A stretch of 64,000 bases of DNA from Crocodylus rhombifer (lineage: Eukaryota; Chordata; Crocodylia; Crocodylidae). The notes under the pieces were generated by a model. It did not search any database. It was not told the origin of the DNA and was given only the letters and a program-made list of their open reading frames with translations. Of the stretch, positions 23,611 to 34,904 are shown one piece after another. How positions within the stretch are numbered: the stretch's first letter is position 1; each line of letters starts with the position of its first letter. The position numbers and the translations under genes were made by a program. The DNA lies in assembly GCA_038503035.1 (NCBI GenBank), contig JAVSML010025215.1, positions 554,018-618,017 on the forward strand. Reading direction: 5' to 3'.

Positions 23611-24177
23611 CTCTATATATAGTGGCATTTCATTTTAATCATGGAAGAACATGAATTTCGGGTATTTTACTGAGAAAATTTGGGTTTTTTAGCAGACAAT
23701 TTGCAGTTTTTAAACGGGGAACACCAGGATCCCTGCTCGTGACACAAGTGGCAGGACCTGGGCAGAGGAGCCTGCCCAGGGCCAGCACTAGGGACCCAGC
23801 TGAAGGGCAGATGAGATGGGTGACATGTTTCAACAGGTAAACAGGTCACTGCAAGGAGTACATCTTCTTGGTGATAGCTGCCCAGATGGCAGAGCGGGGT
23901 CACCTGTCTGGGTCTGGCAGGCATGCGGCCACAGGGCTGCAGGTTCAAGGGGGCGGATGCTGTTGCAGGTGGCAGTAGGCCACAGCCAGGCAGTAGCCCC
24001 CACTGCCAGACTGCTGCAGTGGGTAGAGGGTGCTCTCTAGGTTAGAGCTGCTGCTGCAGCAGTCCAGCTGACACAAGGGGCTAGTGTCCCCAGATATCAA
24101 TTGGTTGGGTCTCAGAAGCTCCTGAGGGCAAGAAGCCTTAAGCTGCTCACCAAGGCAGCTTTTTATACTGCTGGGGC
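23611..24177. other. Spacer between inverted arms
   Basis: It starts AT-rich (TTTCGGGTATTTTACTGAG) and becomes GC-rich with CTGCTGCAG words near 24010-24060. An ACCAGGATCCCTG near 23726 resembles the CCTGGATCCCTG at 25431, which may be the end of a related element. No gene seen. Confidence 0.35.
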
Positions 24178-24190
24178 AAGTATATATGTG

Positions 24191-24229
<39 letters not shown>

Positions 24230-24230
24230 G
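24178..24230. repeat. (TA)n then (GA)n microsatellite
   Basis: About 30 bp of TA repeat, interrupted once by TG, runs into about nine GA units. It abuts the right inverted arm. Confidence 0.95.
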
Positions 24231-24500
24231 TATCAGTTGAACACAATGTTTTATTGATATATTTACAACTTTAAAGCAATTTGGAAACCTACCAGTGCCC
24301 CAATCACTATAATAAAATAAATTCTAAATACCTATACATTTTGGTGTTCGACTTCAGGTGTTTTATTATGGAAAATCAGAGTCCTTCCTGTCCCCTTTGC
24401 TCACCAGGACACAGGTCCAGCTGCTGCTGTTCCCCCACCCCCACTGCTTTGTGGTGCTGAGCAGCCCTGATATACCAGTGCCCTGCCCATGACATTGCCC
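24231..24500 (-). repeat. Right arm of the long inverted repeat
   Basis: Reverse complement matches 23385-23610 as described there: shared blocks are the TTGTAAATATATCAATAAA segment, the GGTGAGC(A/G)AAGGGG segment and the TATCAG-GCTGCTCAGC segment. Confidence 0.8.
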
Positions 24501-25450
24501 CTCACTTCTGACCCATAGTCTCTGGCCCGTACTCCCAGTGCCCCTCATTCCCTACCCACAGCCCCCATGCACCCAGCCCTGCTAGGGGGGACAGGGGGCT
24601 GTTAGTGTGGCATGAAGGGCAACCACAGCACCCTGCCCTTGATGGTGCCCCTCATTCCCCCCCAGCAACACCTGAACTCTGGCTGTCATCCATGAGAGGC
24701 AGCAGCTGCTGCAGCAGAGTAGAGTGTAGAGCCTCGCTCCCCCTTCCTCATAGGCAGCACAAGCTGGATTGGAGCCCATGGCAGGGGGTACATGCTGCCT
24801 GCTGCAGGCTTGGGGCTCCCTGCCCTACTGCCTTCCCTCTGTGGCCTCCACAGCCCAGCAGGCAGGACCTGGTGTGGCGGGACCTGGCTTGGCAGGGCAG
24901 AGCAGAGCAGGACTGGGTGGGGAAGCTTGTTGCCAATGCTGGGAGCTCCATGACACCATAGCAAGGTGCCACCTTCTTGCCCAGCAGCAGCGCAGCTGCC
25001 GGTGTAGCGTTGTGCACCTCACTGCTGCCAGGTAGGCAGGGGGCACCTCACCATAGCAGCATGGAGCTCCCAGAGGCAGCAACGAGCTTTCCTGCCCATT
25101 CCTACTCTGCCCTCCACACCAGATTCTGCCTCAGCTCTACCCAACTCCCTCCCTTCCTCCCTCACTATGGGAGCCTCAATTTGCTCCCCCCACTCCCCAT
25201 GAGCTCTCCCCTCGCCACCAGACTTACCTGCAGGTTTGCCTGGTGGCCATGTGCATGTGTACATGTGCATGTGCATGTGGCACCACCTGCTGATCGTCCT
25301 CCTGCTCCCCTCAGCCCCTTGCAGGCTGGAACTCTGCCAGCCTGCAAAGGGTAACCCACCATTTCCAGTGTTTTTCTCCTTTAAAGGAGAAAATCCAGGT
25401 TTTACTGTGTTTTTCTATGGCAAACAGAAACCCTGGATCCCTGATAATTA
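24501..25450. mobile_element. GC-rich repeat with possible hAT-like right end
   Basis: Continues from the right arm with inverted units of the GTGAGGGGCACTGG minisatellite (24490-24680), then GC-rich DNA with two diverged GGGAGCTCCATG-type stretches (24935 and 25060). The right edge reads, in reverse complement, CAGGGATCCAGGGTTTCTG followed by a TTTTCTCCTTTAAAGGAGAA palindrome, a pattern of a transposon terminus. No target duplication found. (CATGTG)n-like steps occur at 25250-25280. Confidence 0.45.
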
Positions 25451-26787
25451 CTAAGGAATTACCTTGATCAGCAGCCTCCACAAAGGAGCTCAGGCTTCTA
25501 ACAATATGGAAGCTGACCAATCTATTCACTTTCTGGGATGGCTCTACCAGGTGAGGCTACTGGCATGTTGGAAAGGTGATCTGTGAGGTATGCCTGCCTA
25601 GCTTATGTTCCATCCAGTCCAGCACCAAGTTTGCTGTGTAGTGTTGGACCAGAAGAATGTAGTATTTGTGTAACAGTGCTTAACAATGCCAGCCATAGTT
25701 GCTAAAATAGGATGTGTCAGGTCCCCGGATATCATGAGCCTTTAAAACGGTAGTTGAGTTTCATGTTCTTTTATTGTTCTAGTGAATTTTGAACCTTCAG
25801 GGTGCGCTGGGGTCATGTTTTCATGCTTTTCTATGCAGCGCTGAAGGCTACCAAGTTGCTTTCTTTTTAATTGGAAACTGAAATTCTTATGTAAACAGAG
25901 AACTCTGTGAGTGTTAAATAAAATACCAAATATCCTGCAAAATTCTATGAGCTTGCAAGACTATATTTTGTCTTCCCTTCTTTAAATCCCTGGAGCTGAA
26001 CTGCCTATCAGAGGAGACACTTCATAAAAGTGAGAAGCACTGAAGAGGAGAGATCTGAGGAAAAGGGGATGTAGGGGGAACAATTATTGTAAAAGAAGTG
26101 TTAAGTATTATCAGGGGGCTTGCATTTTCATTGCTTCTGCCTTTTTTTAGTGCTTTGAGTGCTTTTCAATTATATTTGTGGCAGATACATTGGGGTCCTA
26201 AATATTTCAGGCCATCAATCTCAATCTAATGTTAATGTTGGAGAACATGCATTGTTTTCTGATATGTTTCCATATGCAGTCTGAAGTATGTTCTTACCTG
26301 GGTGAGTTATGCTTAGGACAAGAGATGAGGAACAAAAGGAACTATATGCTACCGTTGCAGCTGATCCCAGGGCTAAGATTACTCATATTAGCTGTTGTTA
26401 ATAATACTAATGCTAATAATAATACTAATAAATAAGAATACTATTTGCAGCAACACAACAGGTTATTCTAGCATTTGGAGATTGCCAGAGGTTTGTGATC
26501 CTGTTTCCTGGGTGCACCTATTGGAGCAAGGATCTGTGGAGGGGAAAGACAAAAGCTGCTACACCTAGTCTCTGCTACCCAGCCATCTCCACTATATCCA
26601 CATTACTACTTATGCTGCTTTGCAATCAGGTAATAGGAGGGGGATGGAGCCATCATCATTTTAAATAACCTAAGTGCAGTATACCTTAAACAGACCAAGG
26701 TTTGAGAAAGTATTAATTTATTTGATATGTTCTAATGCTCAATGAGTTTAAACTGCTGATTCCAGATCCAGAGCTGTATAATTTGGA
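25451..26787. other. AT-rich DNA without recognised features
   Basis: Unique-looking. An irregular AAT/ACT triplet run lies near 26398-26436. No gene supported. Confidence 0.45.
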
Positions 26788-26795
26788 GTATTAAC

Positions 26796-27814
26796 TAGAG
26801 GTACTCGGTTACATTGGTCCTATATTGGATTGGCACTGATATAAGGAAAATTGGCAGAATCAGCAACTGGCTTTTTTTGGCTGATGTGGCCAGTAACATT
26901 ACTGATGAATGCCCCTGTGCATGTGTGCAGCTGCAGCCACAGCCTCAGCACAGCATGCAGACAGCCAGGAGCACAGCCCAGCGAAGTCCAGCTGGTAAGT
27001 CTGTTGTGCGGGAAGGGGGGAGGGGCAGATTGAAGCCCTGGGGTGAGGGAGGCAGTAGGACTGGGGCTTGGGAAGAGGCAGAGGCACGGGCAGGTGCTGC
27101 CCAGCCAGGGAGGGGCATGGGATGCAGCCATGAGCAGCTCGTCTGGGGATGTGGGGGAGGGGTGGATCCCACCACTGTGTGCACCTTAGGAGGGCATGGG
27201 AGGCAGGTGCCCCCAGATCTGCATGTGGGGTGAGGGTGGGATGCCTGTGTGGGCTGGTGCTGAGGCAGCACCAGGCTTTACCCAGCAGGGGGGCTGGGCT
27301 GGGGCGGGCAGTGTGAGGGAGACTACAGCGAATTTAAGTGGGGGGCTGCAGCTCCTTCCCCTGCTGCTGTCACCTGAATCGAGTGCAGCCCAGCCCAGCT
27401 CATCCCCCCGCCAGAAAGAGCCCTCTGCAGCCCTGGCCACAGCCTGTAGCACCATCCTGCCCTCACCCTGCATGCATATCTGGGGTCACATGCCCCCATA
27501 CCCTCTCAGGGTGCATGCAGTGGCAGGAGTCTTGCCCCCCAAGTGAGCTGCACACGGCTCTGTCCCATGCCTCGCCCTGGCTGGGCAGCCACTGCCCCTG
27601 CCCAGTCCTACTCCCTTCCTCACTGTGGGAGCCTTGATCTGCCCCCCACACCCCTTCTCTCCCCCTTCCCCCACAACAGACTTACCAGCTGGATGCTGCT
27701 CTCCATGTTGCTGGGCCACATATCGGCAATCAGTTTGGTTGGTATCAGCTGATATGGCTCCTTAAACATTGACCATCAGTATTGGCCCCAAAAATCTCAA
27801 TCGGTGCATCCCTA
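26796..27814. mobile_element. Non-autonomous hAT element (1019 bp), perfect 8-bp TSD
   Basis: GTATTAAC flanks the element exactly on both sides (26788-26795 and 27815-27822). The left end TAGAGGTACTCGGTTA corresponds to TAGGGATGCACCGATT in reverse complement of the right end, a classic hAT-type terminus. The subterminal arms carry TGATAT/ATATCAG and GGCC(A/C)-words typical of the same type. The core (26930-27690) is GC-rich and partly palindromic: GGAAGGGAGTAGGACTGGG-like and CCAGTCCTACTCCC-like segments sit near each end. No transposase is encoded. Confidence 0.88.
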
Positions 27815-27822
27815 GTATTAAC

Positions 27823-29469
27823 TCTAGTGATAATGCTCCACATTATACCAACTGAGGACGTGGGGAGCTATCACCTGGTACTTGTAAGTCTTAAAATGAT
27901 AGATTGTACCCTTTGGTCAACTTGCCATAGTTTTATTATTATTATTGTTTTGACCGCTCCAAATCAAAGGAATTATGCAACTCTGATTTATTTTAAAAGC
28001 ACAATAGCTTTAGATGGAGATGGTAATGTTGCCTCCACTTAAGATTGCCCTGCACTTCCTATTATAAAGCCCTTTATTCAGGGTTTATAACCTTGCCAAA
28101 CCTTAGGCCATTTGAACCTAAATTTTCCATTCCACAAGAGCCTGCTTCAGGCTAAAGTTGTGTGCAAATTTTAACTGTAACATTTTAGCCATTGCTAAGA
28201 ATGATGCGAGGGGAAAAATATAATTTTTCCTATGTTAAATAACTGTTTAATTGAGAACTGAGCATGCTCCAGCTCAGATTTGCAAGAGTTTAGTACAGCT
28301 TTCCTCTTTACTTATTCCTGCTTGTTTGGGGCCCCTGTAGCATCAGATGCAGGAACCGAAAAAAGACATGCTCTTTATTCTTGGCCCTTGATGCCTCTCC
28401 CCACATCACTTTGGAGGAAAGGGAGGAGTCTGCCATGCTGGAATAGAGAGGGATAAGAAATGAGGGCTGGAATATAGGATCCGGAAGATGAAGGAATTAG
28501 AGAAGCACACAATAGCAGGGGGTAGGGAATAAAGGTGGTGGTGGGAAGCAGACTGGAGACAGGGGCTGTAGGCAGAGTAGAAGAGGACAGAATGTCTAGT
28601 TCACAAGGGCAGATCTGTAACCACTAAAACCTATTCCTCTCTGGAATCCAAACATGGACTCTAGAATCCGGGATATCTACTTTAATCTTGAATCTCGATT
28701 TTCCTTTGTTATCAGGAGAAACTCTCACAGTAAACAGCAATGAAACTATTTGACAAAGTGAGACTCTTTTCCCTATCTGCTTCAGTGATTGAGCCAAATA
28801 GAGGATAACAACTTACTGCTGTTACCAGTTACTCCATTACCTTAAGAGAGCTGCACTGTTGATATGAAGATCTGAATCTTGCTGATTGTCCAGGTCAATT
28901 CCATATGGCAGAATTTATCCATCTAAAATAAAATTAGGCAATTATACTTTTAAATAAACACAATATGGTTGCAAAGCTAGAAAGTGCCAGAATTAAGGCT
29001 GCCTGTACATTGAACTACAGTCTATATTCACAAGACCATATGTTATTTGTTTCTACAGGCTATTTTTCCATTATACTGTATTTTTTATAAAGATGAAAAC
29101 AAATCCAGGTTTGTTTAAAATTGCTGTTAGTATTAAAACAGTCTTGAAAACTAAGAATATTTACCAAAACCATTGTTTCCAGAAAATTTTTGGTTTCTGG
29201 TTTTTCATAAAAATTATAGATTTTGACAGAAATGGAAAAATATAGTATTGGTTGAAGAAGTAGCCTTTCATGAAGAGTTTTCGCATAAAGCAGTCTGAAG
29301 TATACTAAACCTTGCCACCTTCACCTGTGATAAATAGCAGAGTAAGATTTTTCATTCTCAGTCCAGCACTATCCAGTACTATGTTGCCCTCATGCTAAAC
29401 TGGGATCTACTATTTACTTACTGCCATTTTCAGTACAGATGAGGGTCTAAGGCAGTAAGTCTCAGATTT
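27823..29469. other. AT-rich DNA without recognised features
   Basis: A short (TTA)n run lies near 27932. No genes or repeat termini supported. Confidence 0.45.
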
Positions 29470-29477
29470 GTAAAGGT

Positions 29478-30484
29478 AGGATTACTATGTCTGGGTTTTC
29501 ACGGACATGTCTTCTTTTTGGGTCCTCCCATCTCCATCCTGGTGTTTTTTTTAAATATCAGCAAATGTTCAGGATTTTGCTCTGTCTCTGCTTTTCCAGC
29601 ACTTCCTAGCTTGCCCAGCAAGAAGTTGATTGGGGCTGGGGGGAGTGGGGCAGGGCAATAAGAGGCAGGGCCCTCACAGGGGTCTTTGTACAGCCCTGGC
29701 AGCTGCAGGCAAGTAAGTCTGTGGGGGGCAGGGGTTGGAGGGCCAGGGCATGGGGGCTGTCAGGTGTATGTGTGTGTATGAGTGTGCATATCTGCCAGTG
29801 CCAGGGTTGCACCAGGGTGGGCAGGTGGGGGAGGTGCCTTCCCCTCCTCTGTGGGAAGGGAGTTGGGCAGGTTCTTTGGGGGCAGCAGGGAGCTACATGG
29901 GCATCATGGCTCAGGGGGAAGGGAGCTTCAGGTCAGGAGTGAGGGGCACCGGCAAAGTTGGGGTGTGGGGGTCAGGTTAAGAGAGAGGAGCATCAGCAGG
30001 GTAGACGGGGTGGACAGGGGCTGCAGGTTGGGAGTGAGGGCCACTGGCAGGGCTATGGGGGTAAGGGGCTGTGGGTCAAGAGTGAGGGATACTGGCAGGT
30101 CTGGTGGGGGCAGGCTGCAGGTTAGGAGTGAGGGGCACTGGCAGAGCTTGGGGGGCCCTGGCTTGGGAGTGAGGGACACCAGGGGGCGGGGGACTGTGGG
30201 TCAGGAGTGTGGGGCAAAGGAAGAGCCAGGGTTGTGCAGGACAGGACTGAGGGGGATCAGCAGGGACGGGAGGGGATGTGCCTTGTGAGTGAGGGACACC
30301 AGCATGCTCTTGGGGGCAGGGTACTTTGGGCCGGGAGCAGCAGGACTGGGGGGGTGGGGGAGGGGCTATGGCTTGGGAATGAGGGGCAGGGGAAAGGCAC
30401 AGGCATATCACTGCTCCTCCCCTACAATCATATTCCCCCTTCCCAGGTATTCTCTTTCTTGAAACTGGAAATATGGTAACTCTG
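29478..30484. mobile_element. Non-autonomous hAT element with internal minisatellite
   Basis: The left end AGGATTACTATGTCTGGG matches AGAGTTACCATATTTCCAG in the reverse complement of the right end. GTAAAGGT (29470-29477) and ATAAAGGT (30485-30492) form an 8-bp duplication with one mismatch. Between the ends lies a GC-rich core with the minisatellite at 29931-30330. No transposase. The terminus is the same type as the orphan end at 7452. Confidence 0.8.
29931..30330 (+). repeat. Minisatellite of GGAGTGAGGGGCACTGGCAG-type units
   Basis: The motif (G)GAGTGAGGGxCACxxGCA recurs about eight times, spaced roughly 40-60 bp, each followed by G-runs and GGCTGTGGGTCAGG-like sequence. Units are diverged, so copy number is approximate. 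The long open + frame here is only a by-product of the repeat. Confidence 0.75.
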
Positions 30485-30492
30485 ATAAAGGT

Positions 30493-31914
30493 ATTTAGGC
30501 ATCTGACGTGGAGTGAGTCTTTTTTTATATGGGCCTAAATTTCTTAAGGTAGTGACTGATATCCTCTTATAGGATGAAGCATATTGCCCTTAATAAAATA
30601 TGGTAAATTATAAACATTTCACGAGATATCATAAATAGTTCTTTTGTTCCTTTTTGCCTGGTATTAGTCTCTGATGGTTTGATAATTTTGCTGGTGCTTG
30701 ATTTTTATGATTTTTTATTAAAAAAAAAAAAAGTTTATGAAGCTAATTTGTTTCTACTGTTGTTATGTTTCTGCTTAAAGTTCAGATTTTTTCAAATTAT
30801 ATTTTATGCCATAGGAAGAGAAGAAAAGAATTATTCAAGTGTCTCATTGTCAGCTGAAGGTTAATTGGGGTTTTCTTTGGGGCATTCATCTTAAGGCAAT
30901 GATGCCAGGTGAGAATATGAAAATGTGCTCTGTCAAAGACATTGACCTGATAAAACAATGGACTTTGATTGGGCTGAGAATTCAGTCTCATTTTCCATGC
31001 TACCTTGAAACAAAGAGAGCATTCTCCAACTGCAATGCAGATTCCTTCTCTTGTATAAGACCCACCTCAAAGCTCATGCACAGTGCTGCCTGCACCAGCA
31101 TACCCATTTATCACCCCAGATCTGATCACTGCAGGCACTTGGGGTCTTTAATCTGATAGAACTGACAAAAGATGCTTATGCATACCATTAGGAAAGTAAT
31201 ATTCCATATGCTCTCTAATTGGTTTGAATTTATCCTATTATTTCAACATTTAAATGTTGCCGAATGTAATTTAGATGTGTCAAACTCATAAAGTGCAGGT
31301 TATAGTGGGAGTTCATTATTGAAAAAAGATATGTCCACCAAGACTTCCTCTGGCAAAATGCCCAAGCTCCATCATTTTGCTTACCTCATGTGTGGTTTTC
31401 ATCTGTTAGCACTACTCCTACTTCCACACTGATGTCATATCTAATATATTTCTTTTATCTCTCAACAGACATTTTATTATCCTATTTTTGCCATTCAGAA
31501 TATATGTATATTAAAAAAAATAATTCTCTCTTTAAAATGCAGAGCTATTATGCCTTGAGTAAACAAAACTCTTCAGTAAAGGCAGCACAGAGTGCCAATC
31601 TTGCGCAGATTCTTTCCCTGCCTGGCTAGCGTAACAAAGTCTGATAATTATCATTTTCTAAATTGAATGATGCAAGCAGTGCCAGAATCTGCTCATTGAA
31701 ACCTCTGAAAGCCTAGCTGGTTCTTTTTCTGATTAGGATGCTTGACCCACAGCCATTACACAAGCTGTAAGATGTTTTTCTTCTTCACTCATAATTAATC
31801 TGTATTTTAAAGGAAGGGAGGGGGAAAACTGCAATTTGAAGGGAACTTGAAATGTTTGGGACTGCTTTCATGGAACATTATATTTTGAGCTGTTGTTAAT
31901 AATAATATTAGTAT
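30493..31914. other. AT-rich DNA without recognised features
   Basis: A 12-A run lies near 30720. Open frames here lack motifs and splice context. Confidence 0.45.

Positions 31915-31959
<45 letters not shown>
31915..31959. repeat. (TAC)15 microsatellite
   Basis: Fifteen perfect TAC units, preceded by an irregular AAT-rich run. Perfect repeats of this length are usually polymorphic. On the minus strand it creates a meaningless poly-valine or poly-serine frame. Confidence 0.98.
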
Positions 31960-32485
31960 AGTGATAACAGCAATCAGAAATACTATAAGCAGTTGCAAGT
32001 ATTAGAATATTCTGGTCATGGGGAATTTTAAAAATGTGACCTGTCCTTCTGAGCATTCAGCCCTGTGACAGAAGAATAAGTTGGTTGTTTCTTAAGTGGC
32101 CACCTTTAAAGGTACATATTAACAATAGTTAATCCAGGGCTGTGCTCAGCGAGAAAGCATCTCTACCTTTTTCTCAGAAAAAGAGCTATCATTCCAAAAG
32201 GCCTTATTCACTATACTGTACTCTGAGGCAAAGCTCTCAGTGATTTCTGAACCTTTGCATGATTTCCTTGTTACCCTAGGGGAGAATTGCATGTAAATCT
32301 GGGCTGGTGATTTGATAAGCGAGTACTGAGAATACACTTAGTAGACTCAAAACTGGTTTCAGACACATGGAAAAAAGTTTTTTCATTTTAACCATATTTT
32401 GTCTTCAGAAAATCAGCATCATATCCCATGCATGGAGGGGGTTTTTGCAGTTGGTTTTGGCTTGTATTCCTTTGCAGAACCTAAG

Positions 32486-32660
32486 CAGTGTTGCCAACTC
32501 TTGTGATTGGATTCTGAGTCTCATGATATTTGGCATGTTTATTAAAGTTCCAGCTCCTGGAGTGATATGAATATACAAAGTTGCCAGCTTTACATTTTGT
32601 TTCTTTTAATGAAGTTTCTAGCTGCCATGGTTGCAGAGATCTTGAAGTTGTGACCCATTT
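32486..32660 (+). repeat. Probable ancient interspersed repeat
   Basis: The order CAGTGTTGCCAACTCTTGTG, GAGTCTCATGATATTTGG, TTAAAGTTCCAGCTCCTGGA, then GCAGAGATCTTGAAGTTGTG and CAAAGATTCAAAAGCCAGAA is familiar to me as a dispersed amniote repeat. The CAGTGTTGCC start is hAT-like. Right terminus not identified; family name not assigned. Confidence 0.4.
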
Positions 32661-32840
32661 GTATTGCAAAGATTCAAAAGCCAGAATAAGAAGACTTCTA
32701 AATGTTATTTTTTAAATGTTTAAGTTACTTTTATGGTGTTTAAGAAGGCCAGTCATACAGCGTTTGCATGTTTGAAGTTAGCTATACTACACAATATACT
32801 CTTTGGTGGGACTTATAACACTGTAACATTACAGGCTATA

Positions 32841-33746
32841 GGCCCGGTACAGACATTACACTTTTACAGGTATAAGTGAGATCACTCAGTCTACTGGTAT
32901 AAGTAATCAGTGACCCATAACAGAATAGAAGCTCAGCACGCAAAACTAGTCTATACCTATAAGGCAAAGACAGAAGTGACACTTTTCACTTGATCTGGCC
33001 CCTTAAAGTGCTCTACAGCCATAACCAAACAGAAGTGAATGGCTGCAGAGTGTTTTAAAAGGGTCCAATCCTGCAAAAATCTGAACCCTCATTCTATAAG
33101 GGTTCAGATGAAGACATTTCACAACATAGCATTTCAGTAACTCACGTCTATGCTGCCTCCCAGCCGTGGAGCCATTTTCATAATGGGAGGGAGGGAAAGG
33201 GAGTGGAGGAGGTTCAATCTGGGGGGTTTTCAGCCAGTCCTGGGGTGGGGCAGGTGGATTGAAGTCCCCCAAGGTGGGGGGAGGGCTCCAATGCATCTAC
33301 TGCACCATCCAGTGCTGGCTGGGGAACCCCTAGAATAAGCTTCCTCCACTCCCTTTCCCCCTCTCCCATTCTGAAAACAGTGCCTGGGTTGGGAGGAAGG
33401 AGGGACCATTGCTAGTGGAAACTGGCTGCAGACTCGCAGCCAGCAGCTGGATTCCCCAACTCCCCCTCTCCCCTGGGCCCAACACTGAACTTCTGTTTCG
33501 TTCTGGGGATAATTGTAAGTCAGAACGTTTCCTGCAAATCATTACGAGTTACAGCGGGGAGCTGCTCTTCTGCCTGTGCCAATAGACTGGTTCAAAAAAT
33601 GGCAGAACGCGGTCTAAGATTTGCCCTCTGCCACCAAAGGTCAAATGTGTATTCTGTTCACTACCAATCTAAACTACACCACTTTCAGAAAACAGCATAA
33701 TTTAGATTGATTCTGCCTTAGATGTTTTGAATGCCTGTATCTAGCC
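32841..33746. mobile_element. Large MITE with 3-bp TSD ATA (906 bp)
   Basis: The left end GGCCCGGTACAGACATTACA pairs with GGCTAGATACAGGCATTCAA from the right, and ATA flanks both sides (32838-32840, 33747-33749). Ends resemble those of the elements at 3789 and 11803 (shared ACAGACATT block and GGCTAG start). The interior has GGGGGTTTTCAGCC and CAGCCAGCAGCTGGATTCCC, repeated in the partial copy at 41545-41965. No coding capacity. Confidence 0.75.
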
Positions 33747-33749
33747 ATA

Positions 33750-34904
33750 AGTTGTTACCTAGCAGATTTGTAGACCCCAGTAAGTTGTGCAGCTGTGTAC
33801 TTCTGTTTTGTCACAGCTGTAGACTGCTTTCAGGAGCCGGACTGGGTGAAAACTGTCACTTCTTCTGTCTGTGCCTTTAATGCCTTTGAAGCTATTTACC
33901 TGTGGTCACTTACATTTGCCATTGTTTATAGACATGCTATGAAATCCCCATGCTGAATTTTGCCTCCAAAAACAGATGGAGGTTCAGCCTGTCCAATTTT
34001 CTCTGCATGTTGGTAGGGTAGGTAACTTTTTCTTAAAATGTTCTAAGTTCAAACAGGGGTACACAAATCAATATAATAAATATTTAACTAAAAATGGCCT
34101 GAAAGGAAATGTAAATGTACAGGAAATTGCAATTTATTTCTCCTTGTAAAATAATCATGGTTATTGTTCAAATGCCTTGATGGTATTGGGGGGAAAAGAG
34201 AAGGTAATTTGTTTTTGAAGTTTTAACAGCAATTAGAATTTTCAATAACAAACATAACCACGGTGCTGCCACATGTCAATCAACGTGACTAATGAGAGCA
34301 GGAAAAAGGGTAGGGAGGGGATAGCCATGGAAAAATACCTACTTGACTGACAGGTGCCCACAATAGACCTTCTGTGAACACACATGCAGCAAAAAGATAA
34401 GTGAACGCATTTTATTGCACTTCAGGCAGATTGTAAAAGTTTTCTTTTTTTTGTTTTTCTATTTTTCTTTTTTGTGCATGGGATGATATAGGTAAACTTA
34501 GTATAACAAAGAAGAACTTCAAAGCATTGTTGTGCAGATTTTTGGCCACTGTATGTGTGTGCATGTGTATTCTTATCGAGTAAGGTTGTTCCTTGTAGGT
34601 GAGCAAGCAGAAGTCCATTTTATGTTCCCCTTTAATGGTGCACAGATCTGGTGAGTCCTATTTACATGTTACTACAGTTGTCCACACTTAGCCACTTGGC
34701 TTGAATAGGTTTGTAATGTCTGCCTATTGCCCAAAAAGCCAAACAAAAAACTCAGGCATTACTTTGTGTGGTTTCAAATCAGTAAACTGTAAAACAAAGA
34801 TTTGCATCATTTCAATTAAAAACAATACACATCTGAGTTTGACTGAAGTTTATGTCAAGCTTGCTTGAAATAACCTGAAACTGGAACATAATTTTTGTAA
34901 ATAA
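33750..34904. other. AT-rich DNA without recognised features
   Basis: Pyrimidine-rich stretch at 34438-34475; otherwise unique-looking with no supported gene. Confidence 0.45.

Noticed and set aside
29782..30288. 168-codon + frame rich in G and R
   Set aside because: Created by the GAGTGAGGGGCACTGG minisatellite; repeats of GVR/SEGHW track the DNA unit.
31915..31959. CRISPR or satellite array
   Set aside because: A simple trinucleotide run without spacers; no CRISPR-like repeat anywhere in the window.
31807..31998. Poly-valine and poly-serine minus frames
   Set aside because: Pure translation of the (TAC)n microsatellite.
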